Assembly (NCBI RefSeq): GCF_030652775.1
Contig: NZ_JAUSPS010000010.1
Span: 83,280 to 120,388, forward strand
Source: Acetobacterium sp.
Lineage (GTDB): Bacteria; Bacillota; Clostridia; Eubacteriales; Eubacteriaceae
Reading direction: 5' to 3'
Length of the DNA: 37,109 nt
Each line of letters opens with the position of its first letter. Position 1 is the stretch's first letter. Both the position numbers and the translations under genes were made by a program. Of the stretch, positions 24,523 through 32,433 are shown one piece after another. Under the pieces are notes generated by a model that saw nothing but the letters and a program-made list of their open reading frames with translations, did no database searches and had not been told where the DNA came from.

Positions 24523-24545
24523 AGACAAAACGTCCCGTCATCATC
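24523..24545. repeat. Possible partial REP-like tail
   Basis: AGACAAAACGTCCCGTCATC resembles the GACAAGCGAAACGTC..TGTCAT ends of the other copies. It is short, so membership is weakly supported. Confidence 0.25.
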
Positions 24546-24637
24546 AGTCGTTTTAATTTCTGTTTTTCTGTCGTTGTTTTCTTAATTCTAAACCTTTTGT
24601 GCTGCGATAGCAAATTTTTTCATAGGACGATAAATTT

Positions 24638-24666
24638 TTGAGAAAGTACCCGCATCCTTATAAAAT
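24638..24666 (+). promoter_or_regulatory. Sigma-A promoter of the LanFEG-like operon
   Basis: TTGAGA, 17-nt spacer, TAAAAT. It lies upstream of the leader peptide and the three ABC genes. Confidence 0.75.
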
Positions 24667-24679
24667 CCTTAAAAATGGC

Positions 24680-24698
24680 TGTTACCATAACAGTAACA
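24680..24698. promoter_or_regulatory. Dyad between transcription start and leader peptide, likely operator
   Basis: TGTTAC-N7-GTAACA lies directly after the predicted start site. The position and length suit a repressor or response-regulator site. Confidence 0.5.
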
Positions 24699-24718
24699 AA
24701 TATAAGGAGGGACACCCT

Positions 24719-24766
24719 ATGGAACGGACACTGCACAAACCAGAATGTAAATGGAGGAAGTTATGA
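24719..24766 (+). CDS. 15-aa leader peptide coupled to the ABC ATPase
   Basis: MERTLHKPECKWRKL, with an excellent AAGGAGG (24704-24710) before the ATG. Its stop TGA overlaps the ATPase start as ATGA (24763-24766). The arrangement predicts that translation of the short peptide controls or feeds translation of the ABC gene, which also has its own GGAGG inside the leader frame. The basic product could be a leader or a tiny secreted peptide. There is no recognised family. Confidence 0.5.
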   Translation: MERTLHKPECKWRKL

Positions 24767-25467
24767 CATACGAGCACATCATAAAAACCAATCATGTTTC
24801 TAAAAAATTCAAAAAGGCCGATGCGATAAAAGATTTATCGATGTCGGTAAGAAAAAATTCTGTCTACGGTTTATTAGGGCCTAATGGCGCTGGCAAATCA
24901 ACCTTATTAAAGATGATTACCGGCATTATCCGGCCAACTTCAGGCGAAATATCATTTAACAATCACCCGTGGACGCGAAAAGATTTATTAACTATTGGTT
25001 CGTTGATCGAATCACCGCCACTGTATGAGAATTTAACGGCATATGAAAATTTAAAAGTACGAGCGACGCTGATGGGGATTTCAACAAAAAGATGTCATGA
25101 GGTGTTACGACAGATGGACTTAGCGGATACTAAAAATAAAAAGACCTCCGATTTTTCATTGGGAATGAAACAGCGCTTGGGTATCGCATTAGCGCTGCTA
25201 AACAACCCCCAATTATTAGTCCTGGATGAACCGACAAACGGGTTAGATCCTTTTGGTATTGACGAATTAAGGAAAATGATTAAAACATTTGCAGCGTCTG
25301 GGATTTCTGTCATTATATCAAGTCATGTTTTAAGCGAAATACAACAAGTTGCCGATGATATCGGGATCTTGTATGATGGATCACTCTTGTATCAGGATAA
25401 AATTGATGCCAATAAAAACCTGGAACAATTATTTATGGAGATCATCAGAAAGGAGCGTGCGTCTTGA
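24763..25467 (+). CDS. ABC transporter ATP-binding protein, BcrA/LanF (peptide-antibiotic immunity) type
   Basis: A 234-residue ATPase with Walker A 'GPNGAGKST', the signature 'FSLGMKQRLGIALALL', Walker B 'LLVLDEPTNGLDP' and the H-loop 'ISSHVLSEI'. The drug-export BcrA/LanF subfamily is recognised by 'GPNGAGKSTLLKMITGIIRP' (location, residues 36-55) and the arrangement with two small permeases. It energises removal of bacitracin- or lantibiotic-like peptides from the membrane. The ATG at 24763 follows GGAGG; an ATG at 24751 is in frame but lacks a site. It overlaps the leader peptide stop and the next gene's start. Confidence 0.94.
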   Translation: MTYEHIIKTNHVSKKFKKADAIKDLSMSVRKNSVYGLLGPNGAGKSTLLKMITGIIRPTSGEISFNNHPWTRKDLLTIGSLIESPPLYENLTAYENLKVRATLMGISTKRCHEVLRQMDLADTKNKKTSDFSLGMKQRLGIALALLNNPQLLVLDEPTNGLDPFGIDELRKMIKTFAASGISVIISSHVLSEIQQVADDIGILYDGSLLYQDKIDANKNLEQLFMEIIRKERAS

Positions 25468-26228
25468 TGTTAGGCACCTATTTAACCGCCGAAAACTTGA
25501 AATTTAAACGCTCCCTATTTAGAAAACTGATGATTCTTATTCCGGCAGCTTTAATTTTATTATCGATGGTATTTATATTTGTTGGGATTGGGTTAGGTGG
25601 TTTTTCAAGCGCATTGGTTTGCAATTGGTGTATGCCGATTGCGTCTTTGTCGATTGTGTTTTTAAGTCATTTGGTGAATAACAAAGATCAAAAGCACAAC
25701 TACCGAACCCTTTATAGTTTACCCATCGACTTGCAGAAGACCTTTATTGCTAAAACCATTTTGATCGCGCTTAATCTTTTTAACATCTCATTATTGCTAT
25801 CACTGATCACGGCTATCTCCGAATGCTTCGTGTCAGGTGTTGCAGCTGCAATTGGTCATAGCGGATATTATCTTTTAGGATATGGCTTACTGTGGCTCTC
25901 GTTATTATGGCAGATCCCGTTTAGTTTGTTTTTGGATCAAAAAGTCGGCTTTGTTGGTTCGGTGATCATAAATTTGTTCGCCAGCGCATTCGGCGGTTTG
26001 TTTTTTTCCTTGACACCTTTGTTTTGGTTTTTCCCTTATAGCTGGCCGGCACGATTTATGGTGACATTATTTGGCGTTTTACCAAACGGATTATTAGTCG
26101 ATGCCGGTTCAAGACTGATTTTAAATTTAGGCGAAAGTGCGTTGCTGGTATTGATAAGCTTGGTTGTCGCGTTCGTTCTTACCCTTTTATTTTCACGCTG
26201 GTACAGCAAGCAGGTGTATCGCCAATGA
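25467..26228 (+). CDS. ABC permease, LanE/MutE-like
   Basis: A 253-residue ABC-2-type permease with about six helices, starting MLGTYLTAENLKFKRS. The opening and the 'NNKDQKHNYRTLYSLPID' cytoplasmic turn are typical of the lantibiotic-immunity permease family (MutE/EpiE/LanE). AAAGGAG precedes the ATG, which overlaps the ATPase stop (TGATG). It overlaps the next permease gene by four bases (ATGA). With the partner permease it forms the membrane channel of the exporter. Confidence 0.9.
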   Translation: MLGTYLTAENLKFKRSLFRKLMILIPAALILLSMVFIFVGIGLGGFSSALVCNWCMPIASLSIVFLSHLVNNKDQKHNYRTLYSLPIDLQKTFIAKTILIALNLFNISLLLSLITAISECFVSGVAAAIGHSGYYLLGYGLLWLSLLWQIPFSLFLDQKVGFVGSVIINLFASAFGGLFFSLTPLFWFFPYSWPARFMVTLFGVLPNGLLVDAGSRLILNLGESALLVLISLVVAFVLTLLFSRWYSKQVYRQ

Positions 26229-26947
26229 CGAATATCAGGGAGTTTCTTTCTAACTTTACCAAGATCAAACGAACACCAATTGTTTTATTGCATCTGCTAC
26301 CGCCGTTTGTGGTTACAACATTATTCCTGGTTTATTACGCTACTGGCGGATACCATCTTATTGCTGATGTGCGGTTGTTTTTCGTCATCTTACAAATATG
26401 TTATCCGATTTTTGTCAGTATCGTTGTGCCAATTTTTATTAACTTAGATCGGAATAACAAAAATGCTCTGGGTTTAGTAGCGTCGCGAAGTAGCGTATAC
26501 CTGGGGAAATTGTTCTTTCTACTCTTTCTTTTCACGATAAATATGATATTATATGAACTGTGTTTCTATGTTGGTGTCAATTTTTTTCTGGCTATTGGCA
26601 CCGCACCCGTTGGATCATATTTTTTCCTATTTCAGCTATTTTTATTTAGCAACTTATTTTTATATTTACTACACATCCCGATTGCTTTTCGGTTTGGTTC
26701 CAGTATTTCTGTTTTGTTAGGGCTATCGGGCACCATTTTAGCCGGATACTTTGAAAATGCGATTGGTGACAAGATTTGGCCGATCATTCCCTGGGAATGG
26801 GGTGTTCGGTTTTTAGAAAACTATTTTGACGTTTCCAGTACACCCGTATTTCCGGGAATTATTTCTCTGATTATGATGACTTCGATGGTTCTGATTTTGT
26901 CACTATTCTGGTTTAGTCGATGGGAAGGTAACGTTATACAAGAGTAA
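26225..26947 (+). CDS. ABC permease, LanG/MutG-like
   Basis: A 240-residue six-helix permease, second membrane subunit of the exporter. 'LNRNNKNALGLVASRSSVYLGKLFF'-like segments after the first two helices and the 'PIIPWEWGVRFLENYF' external loop resemble MutG/LanG. The ATG overlaps the preceding stop. The response-regulator gene follows after 14 bases with its own GGAGG, so all five genes are probably one transcript. The base composition is AT-rich, unlike the next two genes. Confidence 0.9.
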   Translation: MTNIREFLSNFTKIKRTPIVLLHLLPPFVVTTLFLVYYATGGYHLIADVRLFFVILQICYPIFVSIVVPIFINLDRNNKNALGLVASRSSVYLGKLFFLLFLFTINMILYELCFYVGVNFFLAIGTAPVGSYFFLFQLFLFSNLFLYLLHIPIAFRFGSSISVLLGLSGTILAGYFENAIGDKIWPIIPWEWGVRFLENYFDVSSTPVFPGIISLIMMTSMVLILSLFWFSRWEGNVIQE

Positions 26948-26961
26948 AACAAGGAGGTGAG

Positions 26962-27639
26962 ATGATGTCGAAAGTGTTAGTGGTCGATGATGACTTTGAT
27001 ATGCTATCCCTGGTGCGCGCTGCCCTGGAAAAGGACGGCCACCTGATCGACACCGAAGCGGATGCCACCGCCGTGCAGCCTGCCCGGTGCCAGCAGTACG
27101 ATCTGTTGCTGCTTGATGTGATGATGCCCGGCGAGGATGGTTTTTCCCTATGCCGCCGGATCCGTGCCGAGGTGGATTGCCCGATCCTATTTCTAACCGC
27201 CAAGGCGGAAGAAGCGGCCCTTGTCGAGGGCTTTGGTCTGGGTGCCGATGATTACATTAAAAAGCCCTTCAGTCTTACGGAGCTGCGCGCCCGGGTAAAC
27301 GCCCATCTGCGGCGGGAAGTGCGTCAGCCGACCCACACCTTGAGCCGCGGTGGTGTGCGCTTTGATATGCAGGCAAAAGTGGCCAGCGCAGGCGAACACG
27401 CACTGCCCTTTACCAGGGGCGAATACGCGATCTGTGAACATCTGGCGCTGCATGCCGGACAGGTGTTTACCAAAGAACAATTATATGAAGCGGTCTTCGG
27501 CTTTGAGGCTGAGGGCGATCCGTCGGCCGTTGCGGAGCACATCAAAAATATCCGGGCCAAGCTGAAAGCCGACGCCATCAGCCCCATCGAAACCGTTTGG
27601 GGGGTGGGCTACAAATGGCGAAAAAACAGCGTTCTGTAA
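26962..27639 (+). CDS. OmpR/PhoB-family response regulator
   Basis: A 225-residue regulator. The receiver domain has the acidic cluster 'VVDDDFDM', phospho-acceptor Asp52 in 'LLLLDVMMPG', and the conserved Lys of 'DDYIKKPFS'. The C-terminal winged helix contains 'FTRGEYAICEHLALHAGQVFTKEQLYEAVFG' and 'VAEHIKNIRAKL'. AAGGAGGTGAG precedes the ATG. It is coupled to the histidine kinase gene (24-base overlap) and lies right after the LanFEG-like genes, so it probably controls their promoter. The gene is markedly richer in G and C than the ABC genes. Confidence 0.95.
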   Translation: MMSKVLVVDDDFDMLSLVRAALEKDGHLIDTEADATAVQPARCQQYDLLLLDVMMPGEDGFSLCRRIRAEVDCPILFLTAKAEEAALVEGFGLGADDYIKKPFSLTELRARVNAHLRREVRQPTHTLSRGGVRFDMQAKVASAGEHALPFTRGEYAICEHLALHAGQVFTKEQLYEAVFGFEAEGDPSAVAEHIKNIRAKLKADAISPIETVWGVGYKWRKNSVL

Positions 27640-28946
27640 GCCTTTCCTTTGTACTTTTGCGTTTTGCCGTCGTTATGCTTGGCGATATGCTGTTATGCTG
27701 CCTGGTATGGTATTGCTACTTTGGGTGGCTTCTAAGCACCGACGTTATTTACCAGGGATACGTCTCCAACCAACAGGTGGAGCAAATGCTGGCCGGAGAA
27801 CCAAAAACCTTTGTCTCTCCGGGTGACGATTTTCTGGCTGAGTACGCTTTGTTTAGCCAAAACGGCGACGTGTTGGCAAGCAATGTAGAAGGTAAGAAAC
27901 TGGCAGCCCTGGCCAGGGTTTTACAGGAGGACAGCGATAGCATCGATGTTTCGCAGCACACCTACGCGGATGATAGCACCGTAATCTTTCACTGGTATTA
28001 CCGAGCCGAGTTTGTCAACCCGATACTGCGCGACATCCTGCCGCCCTTTGAATACCTGTGGCTGGCCACACTTGGCGGAGCCTGTGTGCTTTGTCTGCTG
28101 TTTAACACCCTGTTACTCCGGCGTCGTCTCGCCGCCAAACTGAAGCTGTTTGATGAGGTAAGCGAGAAGGTCGGCGCGCAGGAACTGGATTTCGCAATTC
28201 CCCATGCGGGCATCCGGGAGTTTGACCAGGCGCTCGGTGCGATGGAACATATGAAGGAGGCCTTGTTCAGCTCCCTGTCCTCCCAATGGGCGGCACAACA
28301 AGAGCGCGAGGCGGAAATAGCCGCACTCACGCATGATTTAAAAACCCCGCTCACCCTGGTGGGCGGCAACGCTGAACTTCTCCTGGATGAAGAACTGCCT
28401 GAGCGCAGCCGCAAAATGGTGGCCACAATTGTATCAAGCAACGACCGCGCCAAGCAGTATGTTGCCAGTCTGTTAGAAACCGCCGCCGGTGCCGATGAGG
28501 CATTTGAAAACACCAGCCTGCTCGCCCTGTTTGACGAGCTTTGCCAGCGTACAATCGCCATTGCTGAAGCCAAGCGGATTTGCCTGCACACCCAAAACAA
28601 TCTGGAGGGTGCTGTGCGGATTCAGAAAGACCATTTACTTCGGGCTCTCGGTAATGTGGTGCAAAATGCCATCGAGCATACCCCGGCGGGTGGAAACGTG
28701 TATTTGGAAGGCCGTATGGTCGATGGTGGCTGGCAAATCACGGTGTGTGATGAAGGCCCCGGCTTTAGCAAGGCAGCGCTGCACCATGCCACCGAGCGCC
28801 TATGGCGTGGCGACGCAGCACGTGGTGCCGATGGACACAATGGCCTGGGCCTCTGGTTTGCCGCACGAGTCGCGAAAACACACGCCGGACAACTCGAACT
28901 GCGTAACAGCGATTCTGGTGGGATGGTTACAATCACGTTTGGCTAG
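27615..28946 (+). CDS. Sensor histidine kinase
   Basis: A 443-residue kinase. Two membrane helices (about residues 12-38 and 146-170) flank an extracytoplasmic sensing loop of about 100 residues, the usual site for peptide sensing. HisKA 'EIAALTHDLKTPLTLV' carries the phosphorylated histidine (about residue 240). The HATPase domain has the N box 'GNVVQNAIEH', G1 'DEGPGFS' and G2 'GHNGLGLWFA'. The ATG at 27615 is preferred (GGGGTGGG upstream); it overlaps the response regulator by 25 bases. No signature of a specific inducer is visible. Confidence 0.94.
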   Translation: MAKKQRSVSLSFVLLRFAVVMLGDMLLCCLVWYCYFGWLLSTDVIYQGYVSNQQVEQMLAGEPKTFVSPGDDFLAEYALFSQNGDVLASNVEGKKLAALARVLQEDSDSIDVSQHTYADDSTVIFHWYYRAEFVNPILRDILPPFEYLWLATLGGACVLCLLFNTLLLRRRLAAKLKLFDEVSEKVGAQELDFAIPHAGIREFDQALGAMEHMKEALFSSLSSQWAAQQEREAEIAALTHDLKTPLTLVGGNAELLLDEELPERSRKMVATIVSSNDRAKQYVASLLETAAGADEAFENTSLLALFDELCQRTIAIAEAKRICLHTQNNLEGAVRIQKDHLLRALGNVVQNAIEHTPAGGNVYLEGRMVDGGWQITVCDEGPGFSKAALHHATERLWRGDAARGADGHNGLGLWFAARVAKTHAGQLELRNSDSGGMVTITFG

Positions 28947-29224
28947 GCTGTCAGGGATTATTGGGAGCATTTCGTTGGACATGATGCCCTTTAACTTGAA
29001 ACATTCCCAAGTCATTATCATCATTCTATTGATTGCTTAGTTTGTTATGCAGCACTTTAATCGCTTCCGCCATTCCGATTGTCTTGACCAACCTTTCGAA
29101 ACTCAAAAAGTAAGGTCCTCAAAGTTGGCGCAGTTAACGCCAATGACGATGCCTTTGCCATCGAATCCTGATTATATCTACCCGCTGCGATATTCCAGCC
29201 AACGAAGGCCATTTACCCCATCAT
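28947..29224. other. Intergenic stretch after the histidine kinase, no gene seen
   Basis: No ribosome site, family motif or strong structure is visible. A 65-codon frame (29047-29244) has no ribosome site and runs into the small-RNA terminator, so I reject it. Confidence 0.5.
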
Positions 29225-29225
29225 T

Positions 29226-29322
29226 GAAAAACCAGATTCCGTGAGGATGGAGCTCCCGGAATCTGGTCCAGTCGAGACTAACGGCTCGTTCTCAACCTCA
29301 TTGTATGATTATTGACCTGAAC
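29226..29322 (-). ncRNA. Candidate small RNA (~97 nt) with consensus promoter and own terminator
   Basis: On the minus strand a fully consensus promoter (29356-29329) is followed about 100 bases later by an intrinsic terminator whose stem (29231-29267) leads into TTTTT. No gene reading leftwards follows: the histidine kinase ends convergently at 28946. The predicted RNA folds into two hairpins: a 5' one (29271-29277 with 29290-29296, extended inside by ACG/CGT) and the terminator. The terminator loop holds GGGAGCTCC and a CCTC-rich segment that could pair with ribosome-binding sites. A nine-codon frame (ATG at 29327-29325) lies at the start but has no leader. No family assignment; expression is unproven. 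Confidence 0.55.
29231..29267 (-). terminator. Intrinsic terminator of the small RNA
   Basis: ACCAGATTCC (29231-29240) pairs with GGAATCTGGT (29258-29267): ten base pairs with a 17-nt loop. On the minus strand the stem is followed by TTTTT. On the plus strand no T-run follows. Confidence 0.8.
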
Positions 29323-29328
29323 GACATG

Positions 29329-29356
29329 ATTATAACGGTAGCTCCTGGCTTGTCAA
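29329..29356 (-). promoter_or_regulatory. Consensus sigma-A promoter of the small RNA
   Basis: TTGACA (29356-29351), 16-nt spacer, TATAAT (29334-29329): both hexamers match the consensus completely. It is back to back with the promoter of the sensor gene. Confidence 0.85.
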
Positions 29357-29372
29357 TAATTCAGGCTATCTA

Positions 29373-29401
29373 TTGACTTTTGAAACTTGGTTTTATACAA
29401 T
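29373..29401 (+). promoter_or_regulatory. Sigma-A promoter of the GGDEF/HD-GYP sensor gene
   Basis: TTGACT, 17-nt spacer, TACAAT. The -35 lies 16 bases from that of the minus-strand promoter; GTCAATA (29352-29358) and TATTGAC (29371-29377) form an inverted repeat around both. Confidence 0.7.
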
Positions 29402-29438
29402 ATACTCACTTTAACCATTAAGAAGGGATGACAAACAT

Positions 29439-31838
29439 ATGAAGTCAATTAACAGGGTCGCCGTTATGCTATCAATTGTACTTTTTTTCATGCCTTCTGT
29501 AATCGTTTTCGGTCAAGTGATAACGGTTCCGGAAAAACCGGTAATGATCATCGGTGATGATCTCAACTATCCGCCTTACAGTTATTTGGATTCCAAAGGT
29601 ATGCCGGCAGGTTTCAATGTAGATTTAGCCAAAGCGGTTGCGCGAGTGATGGGATATGACGTCGAAATTAGGCTAGATGAATGGAGTAAAACAAGAGCCG
29701 CACTGGAGTCAGGTGAGATTGATGCTATTTCAGGGATGTTTTTTTCGGTCCAACGTCAGGAGACTTATGCTTTCACATCAAAACACAGTGTGACAAATGG
29801 TGATATCTTCACAAGAAAAGACATCCAACTCGATCAAATTGAGGCGTTAAGAGATCAAACTATTGTGGTTCAAAGTGGTGACATAATCGGTGAGTATCTC
29901 GGTCAACTCGATTTAAATATAAATCTGGTTGAGGTATCCACAGTTAATGAAGCTTTGAAATTAGTTGCTGACGGAACCTATGACTATGCCGGCGTTTTAA
30001 AACTGCCGGGGTTATATAGTATGAAAGAACAGCGTCTGAATGGACTACGTGCCCAAAATATGGTTTTAGCGCCAAATGATTATTGTATGGCGGTTCGAAA
30101 AGATAACGAAACCATGCTGATCACATTAAACAGCGGATTGCAGATATTAAAGGCAACCGGTGAGTACGATAGTATTTATGATCGCTGGCTGGGTGTTTAT
30201 GAAGAAAAAACAGTACAGTCAGTTATTGAAGAATACTATTGGGCGATTATAACGATCTTGCTGATAATATTACTGCTGCTGACCATTAGTCTGATCTTAA
30301 AACGGATGGTAGCGGTACGAACAAAGAAACTAAACGAAATGAATATCGAATTGGAAGGAAAGATGACGGAAATCATCCGCATGGAGGCCAATGTTAGGGC
30401 ACAATACAATTTATTGATCAAAAGTCAGGCCCAGCTGCAAGACAGTGAAATCAGGAATCGATCAATTGTTCAAGCCTTACCCGATATCGTCTTTACGCTC
30501 GATGACACAGGTGCGTTTATCGCTTGTCAGGCAAGTGATGAAAAAATACAAACAAGCTTAAAGTCAACTTATTTAGGAAAATACCTTAATGAAGTATTTC
30601 CTGATCAAATTGCATCGGAAGTGATCAATAAGATTCGCAAAGCCATTGACACCCAACAGCTTCAAACCTTTGAATATGAGCTGTTTATTGATGAGCAGCG
30701 TCAGATTTTTGAAATGCGGATTGTCAGAAATAATGAGCACGAAGTTATTGGCATTACCCGAAATATCAGTACGGCTAAAATATCTCGAGAACGCATTGAG
30801 TTTTTGAGTTACCACGATCAATTAACAGGACTATATAACCGCCGTTTTTTTGAAGCTGAGTTGCTGCGATTGAATGGTTCCGAGAATCTGCCGCTATGTA
30901 TCATGATGGCCGATGTGAATGGGCTAAAGCTGATCAATGATTCGTTCGGACACGTCATGGGCGATCAATTGCTCAAAAGAGTGGCCGCAGTTTTGAACGA
31001 AGCCTGTGGCCCGGATGCCGTGATCGCCAGAATGGGCGGCGATGAATTTGTGATCCTAGTGCCAAAAAGCAATTCATCGCAGACCGAATTGCTCGTCGAA
31101 CGGATCCATAAAATGAGTTCCAGGGAAAAAGTGAGTTCCATGGAGTTGTCCATTTCTTTAGGTTGGGAAATTAAATATACGGAAAAGGAAGACATCCATG
31201 AGGTGCTTAAGTGCGCCGAAAATAAAATGTATAAGAATAAGCTCTTTGAAGGCCCCAGTATAAGAGGCAACGCCATTCATGCTATTATCAAGACGTTAAA
31301 CGAAAAAAACAAAAGAGAAGAACTTCATTCGCACCGGGTTTCATATATATGTAAGCAATTGGCAATTGCTTTAAATTTCTCAGATCAGGAAATCCAGGAA
31401 ATTGAATCGGTGGGATTACTACATGATATTGGAAAAATCGCCATCGACGAAGCGATTCTCAATAAACCGGGAAAGCTGACAGACGATGAGTATGAAGAAA
31501 TAAAAAGACATCCTGAGATTGGCTATCGAATTTTAAGTACGGTGAATGACATGGCTGAAATGGCCGAAGTTGTCCTTGATCATCATGAAAGATGGGATGG
31601 AAAAGGTTACCCCCGGGGTTTAAAAGGCGAACTAATTCCGATTCAATCGCGAATGATTTGTATTGCCGATTCGTATGATGCCATTACCAGTGATCGCAGT
31701 TATCGCAGCAAACGTTCGGATGAAGAAGCCTTTGCTGAATTAAGAAGAAATGCGGGTACCCAGTTTGATCCCCATCTCGTGGAGCCATTTATCATGCTAA
31801 TCTGCAGTATTGACGAGCTAAATGACGGGGCCTATTGA
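29439..31838 (+). CDS. Membrane sensor: SBP-PAS-GGDEF-HD-GYP (cyclic-di-GMP turnover)
   Basis: A 799-residue multidomain protein. Residues 1-27 are a signal-like hydrophobic start, 35-260 an extracellular type-3 solute-binding domain ('DLNYPPYSYLDSKGMPAGFNVDLAKAV'; amino-acid sensor family), 266-289 a membrane helix, then a coiled linker, a PAS domain (about 345-450), GGDEF (about 455-620; active-site MGGDEF intact at about 533) and a C-terminal HD-GYP domain (HDIGK at about 661, HHERWDGKGYP at about 711). Both c-di-GMP synthesis and degradation motifs appear intact, so it may switch activity with ligand. A ribosome site (AAGAAGGGATG) lies close to the ATG. It has its own promoter and terminator. 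The ligand is unknown. Confidence 0.94.
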   Translation: MKSINRVAVMLSIVLFFMPSVIVFGQVITVPEKPVMIIGDDLNYPPYSYLDSKGMPAGFNVDLAKAVARVMGYDVEIRLDEWSKTRAALESGEIDAISGMFFSVQRQETYAFTSKHSVTNGDIFTRKDIQLDQIEALRDQTIVVQSGDIIGEYLGQLDLNINLVEVSTVNEALKLVADGTYDYAGVLKLPGLYSMKEQRLNGLRAQNMVLAPNDYCMAVRKDNETMLITLNSGLQILKATGEYDSIYDRWLGVYEEKTVQSVIEEYYWAIITILLIILLLLTISLILKRMVAVRTKKLNEMNIELEGKMTEIIRMEANVRAQYNLLIKSQAQLQDSEIRNRSIVQALPDIVFTLDDTGAFIACQASDEKIQTSLKSTYLGKYLNEVFPDQIASEVINKIRKAIDTQQLQTFEYELFIDEQRQIFEMRIVRNNEHEVIGITRNISTAKISRERIEFLSYHDQLTGLYNRRFFEAELLRLNGSENLPLCIMMADVNGLKLINDSFGHVMGDQLLKRVAAVLNEACGPDAVIARMGGDEFVILVPKSNSSQTELLVERIHKMSSREKVSSMELSISLGWEIKYTEKEDIHEVLKCAENKMYKNKLFEGPSIRGNAIHAIIKTLNEKNKREELHSHRVSYICKQLAIALNFSDQEIQEIESVGLLHDIGKIAIDEAILNKPGKLTDDEYEEIKRHPEIGYRILSTVNDMAEMAEVVLDHHERWDGKGYPRGLKGELIPIQSRMICIADSYDAITSDRSYRSKRSDEEAFAELRRNAGTQFDPHLVEPFIMLICSIDELNDGAY

Positions 31839-31845
31839 ATAAAAT

Positions 31846-31890
31846 AAAGGGGTAAGGGCTTTAGAATGGCTCTTACCCCTTTATTAATTT
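31846..31890 (+). terminator. Terminator after the GGDEF/HD-GYP sensor
   Basis: AAAGGGGTAAG (31846-31856) pairs with CTTACCCCTTT (31872-31882), followed by ATTAATTTTCG. Confidence 0.8.
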
Positions 31891-31978
31891 TCGTTTGCAA
31901 CTGTTTTTATTTTAATATAACCAATATCTCAATAAACTGCTTTTTATAAACCGGCAACTCGAGATGATTCAGTTGTAC

Positions 31979-32430
31979 TCAGTAGCACTTGCCTATCACC
32001 TGGTTCAGAAAGATACCGGTTAATTCCGGGTCAAATTCGGTGCCGATGCCATTGACAAGCTCACAAACCGCCTAGCTTTGAGCCACTGCCGGCTGATAAC
32101 GGCGATCTGACATCATCGTGTCATAGGCTTCGGCAATCGCAATAATCCGGGACATGAGCGGGATTTTCTTACCCATCAGTCCCTTGGGATAACCGCTGGA
32201 GTTCTTCCTCAAAATAGCGCCGGTTATACAGCCCGGTCAGGTGGTCGTGGTAGTTCAGGTATGCAATCCGCTCATTTTGGGCCGTTCGCTCGGAGATGTC
32301 CCGGAAAATCAGCACTACTCCGGTGATGGCCCCGTCGCCGTCCTTTACCGGGGTAGCGCTGTCTTCAATATGAAACCGGTTCCCATAGAAATCGATTTGC
32401 ATTTTCATTCGTTTGTAACTTATGCCCTCC
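31979..32430 (-). pseudogene. Remnant of a PAS-GGDEF-HD-GYP gene with internal deletion
   Basis: Reading leftwards, the PAS C-terminus and start of GGDEF ('YKRMKMQIDFYGNRFHIEDSATP', 'YLNYHDHLTGLYNRRYFEEELQR') run directly into the end of an HD-GYP domain in another frame ('YPKGLMGKKIPLMSRII' then 'IAEAYDTMMSDRRYQP'). Everything between, including the GGDEF and HD active sites, is missing. An in-frame TAG (32072-32074) interrupts the tail, and the remnant ends at a TGA at 31979-31981. Its 5' end is cut off by the zinc-ribbon gene next to it. Confidence 0.88.
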
Positions 32431-32433
32431 TGC

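Noticed and set aside
24680..24698. TGTTAC-N7-GTAACA considered as a terminator
   Set aside because: The stem is only six pairs and is followed by AAATATAAGG, not a T-run.
27998..28600. 200-codon frame antisense to the histidine kinase
   Set aside because: Serine/arginine-rich shadow of a GC-rich gene with intact kinase motifs on the other strand.
29047..29244. 65-codon open frame on the plus strand
   Set aside because: No ribosome site or motif, and its end overlaps the small-RNA terminator.
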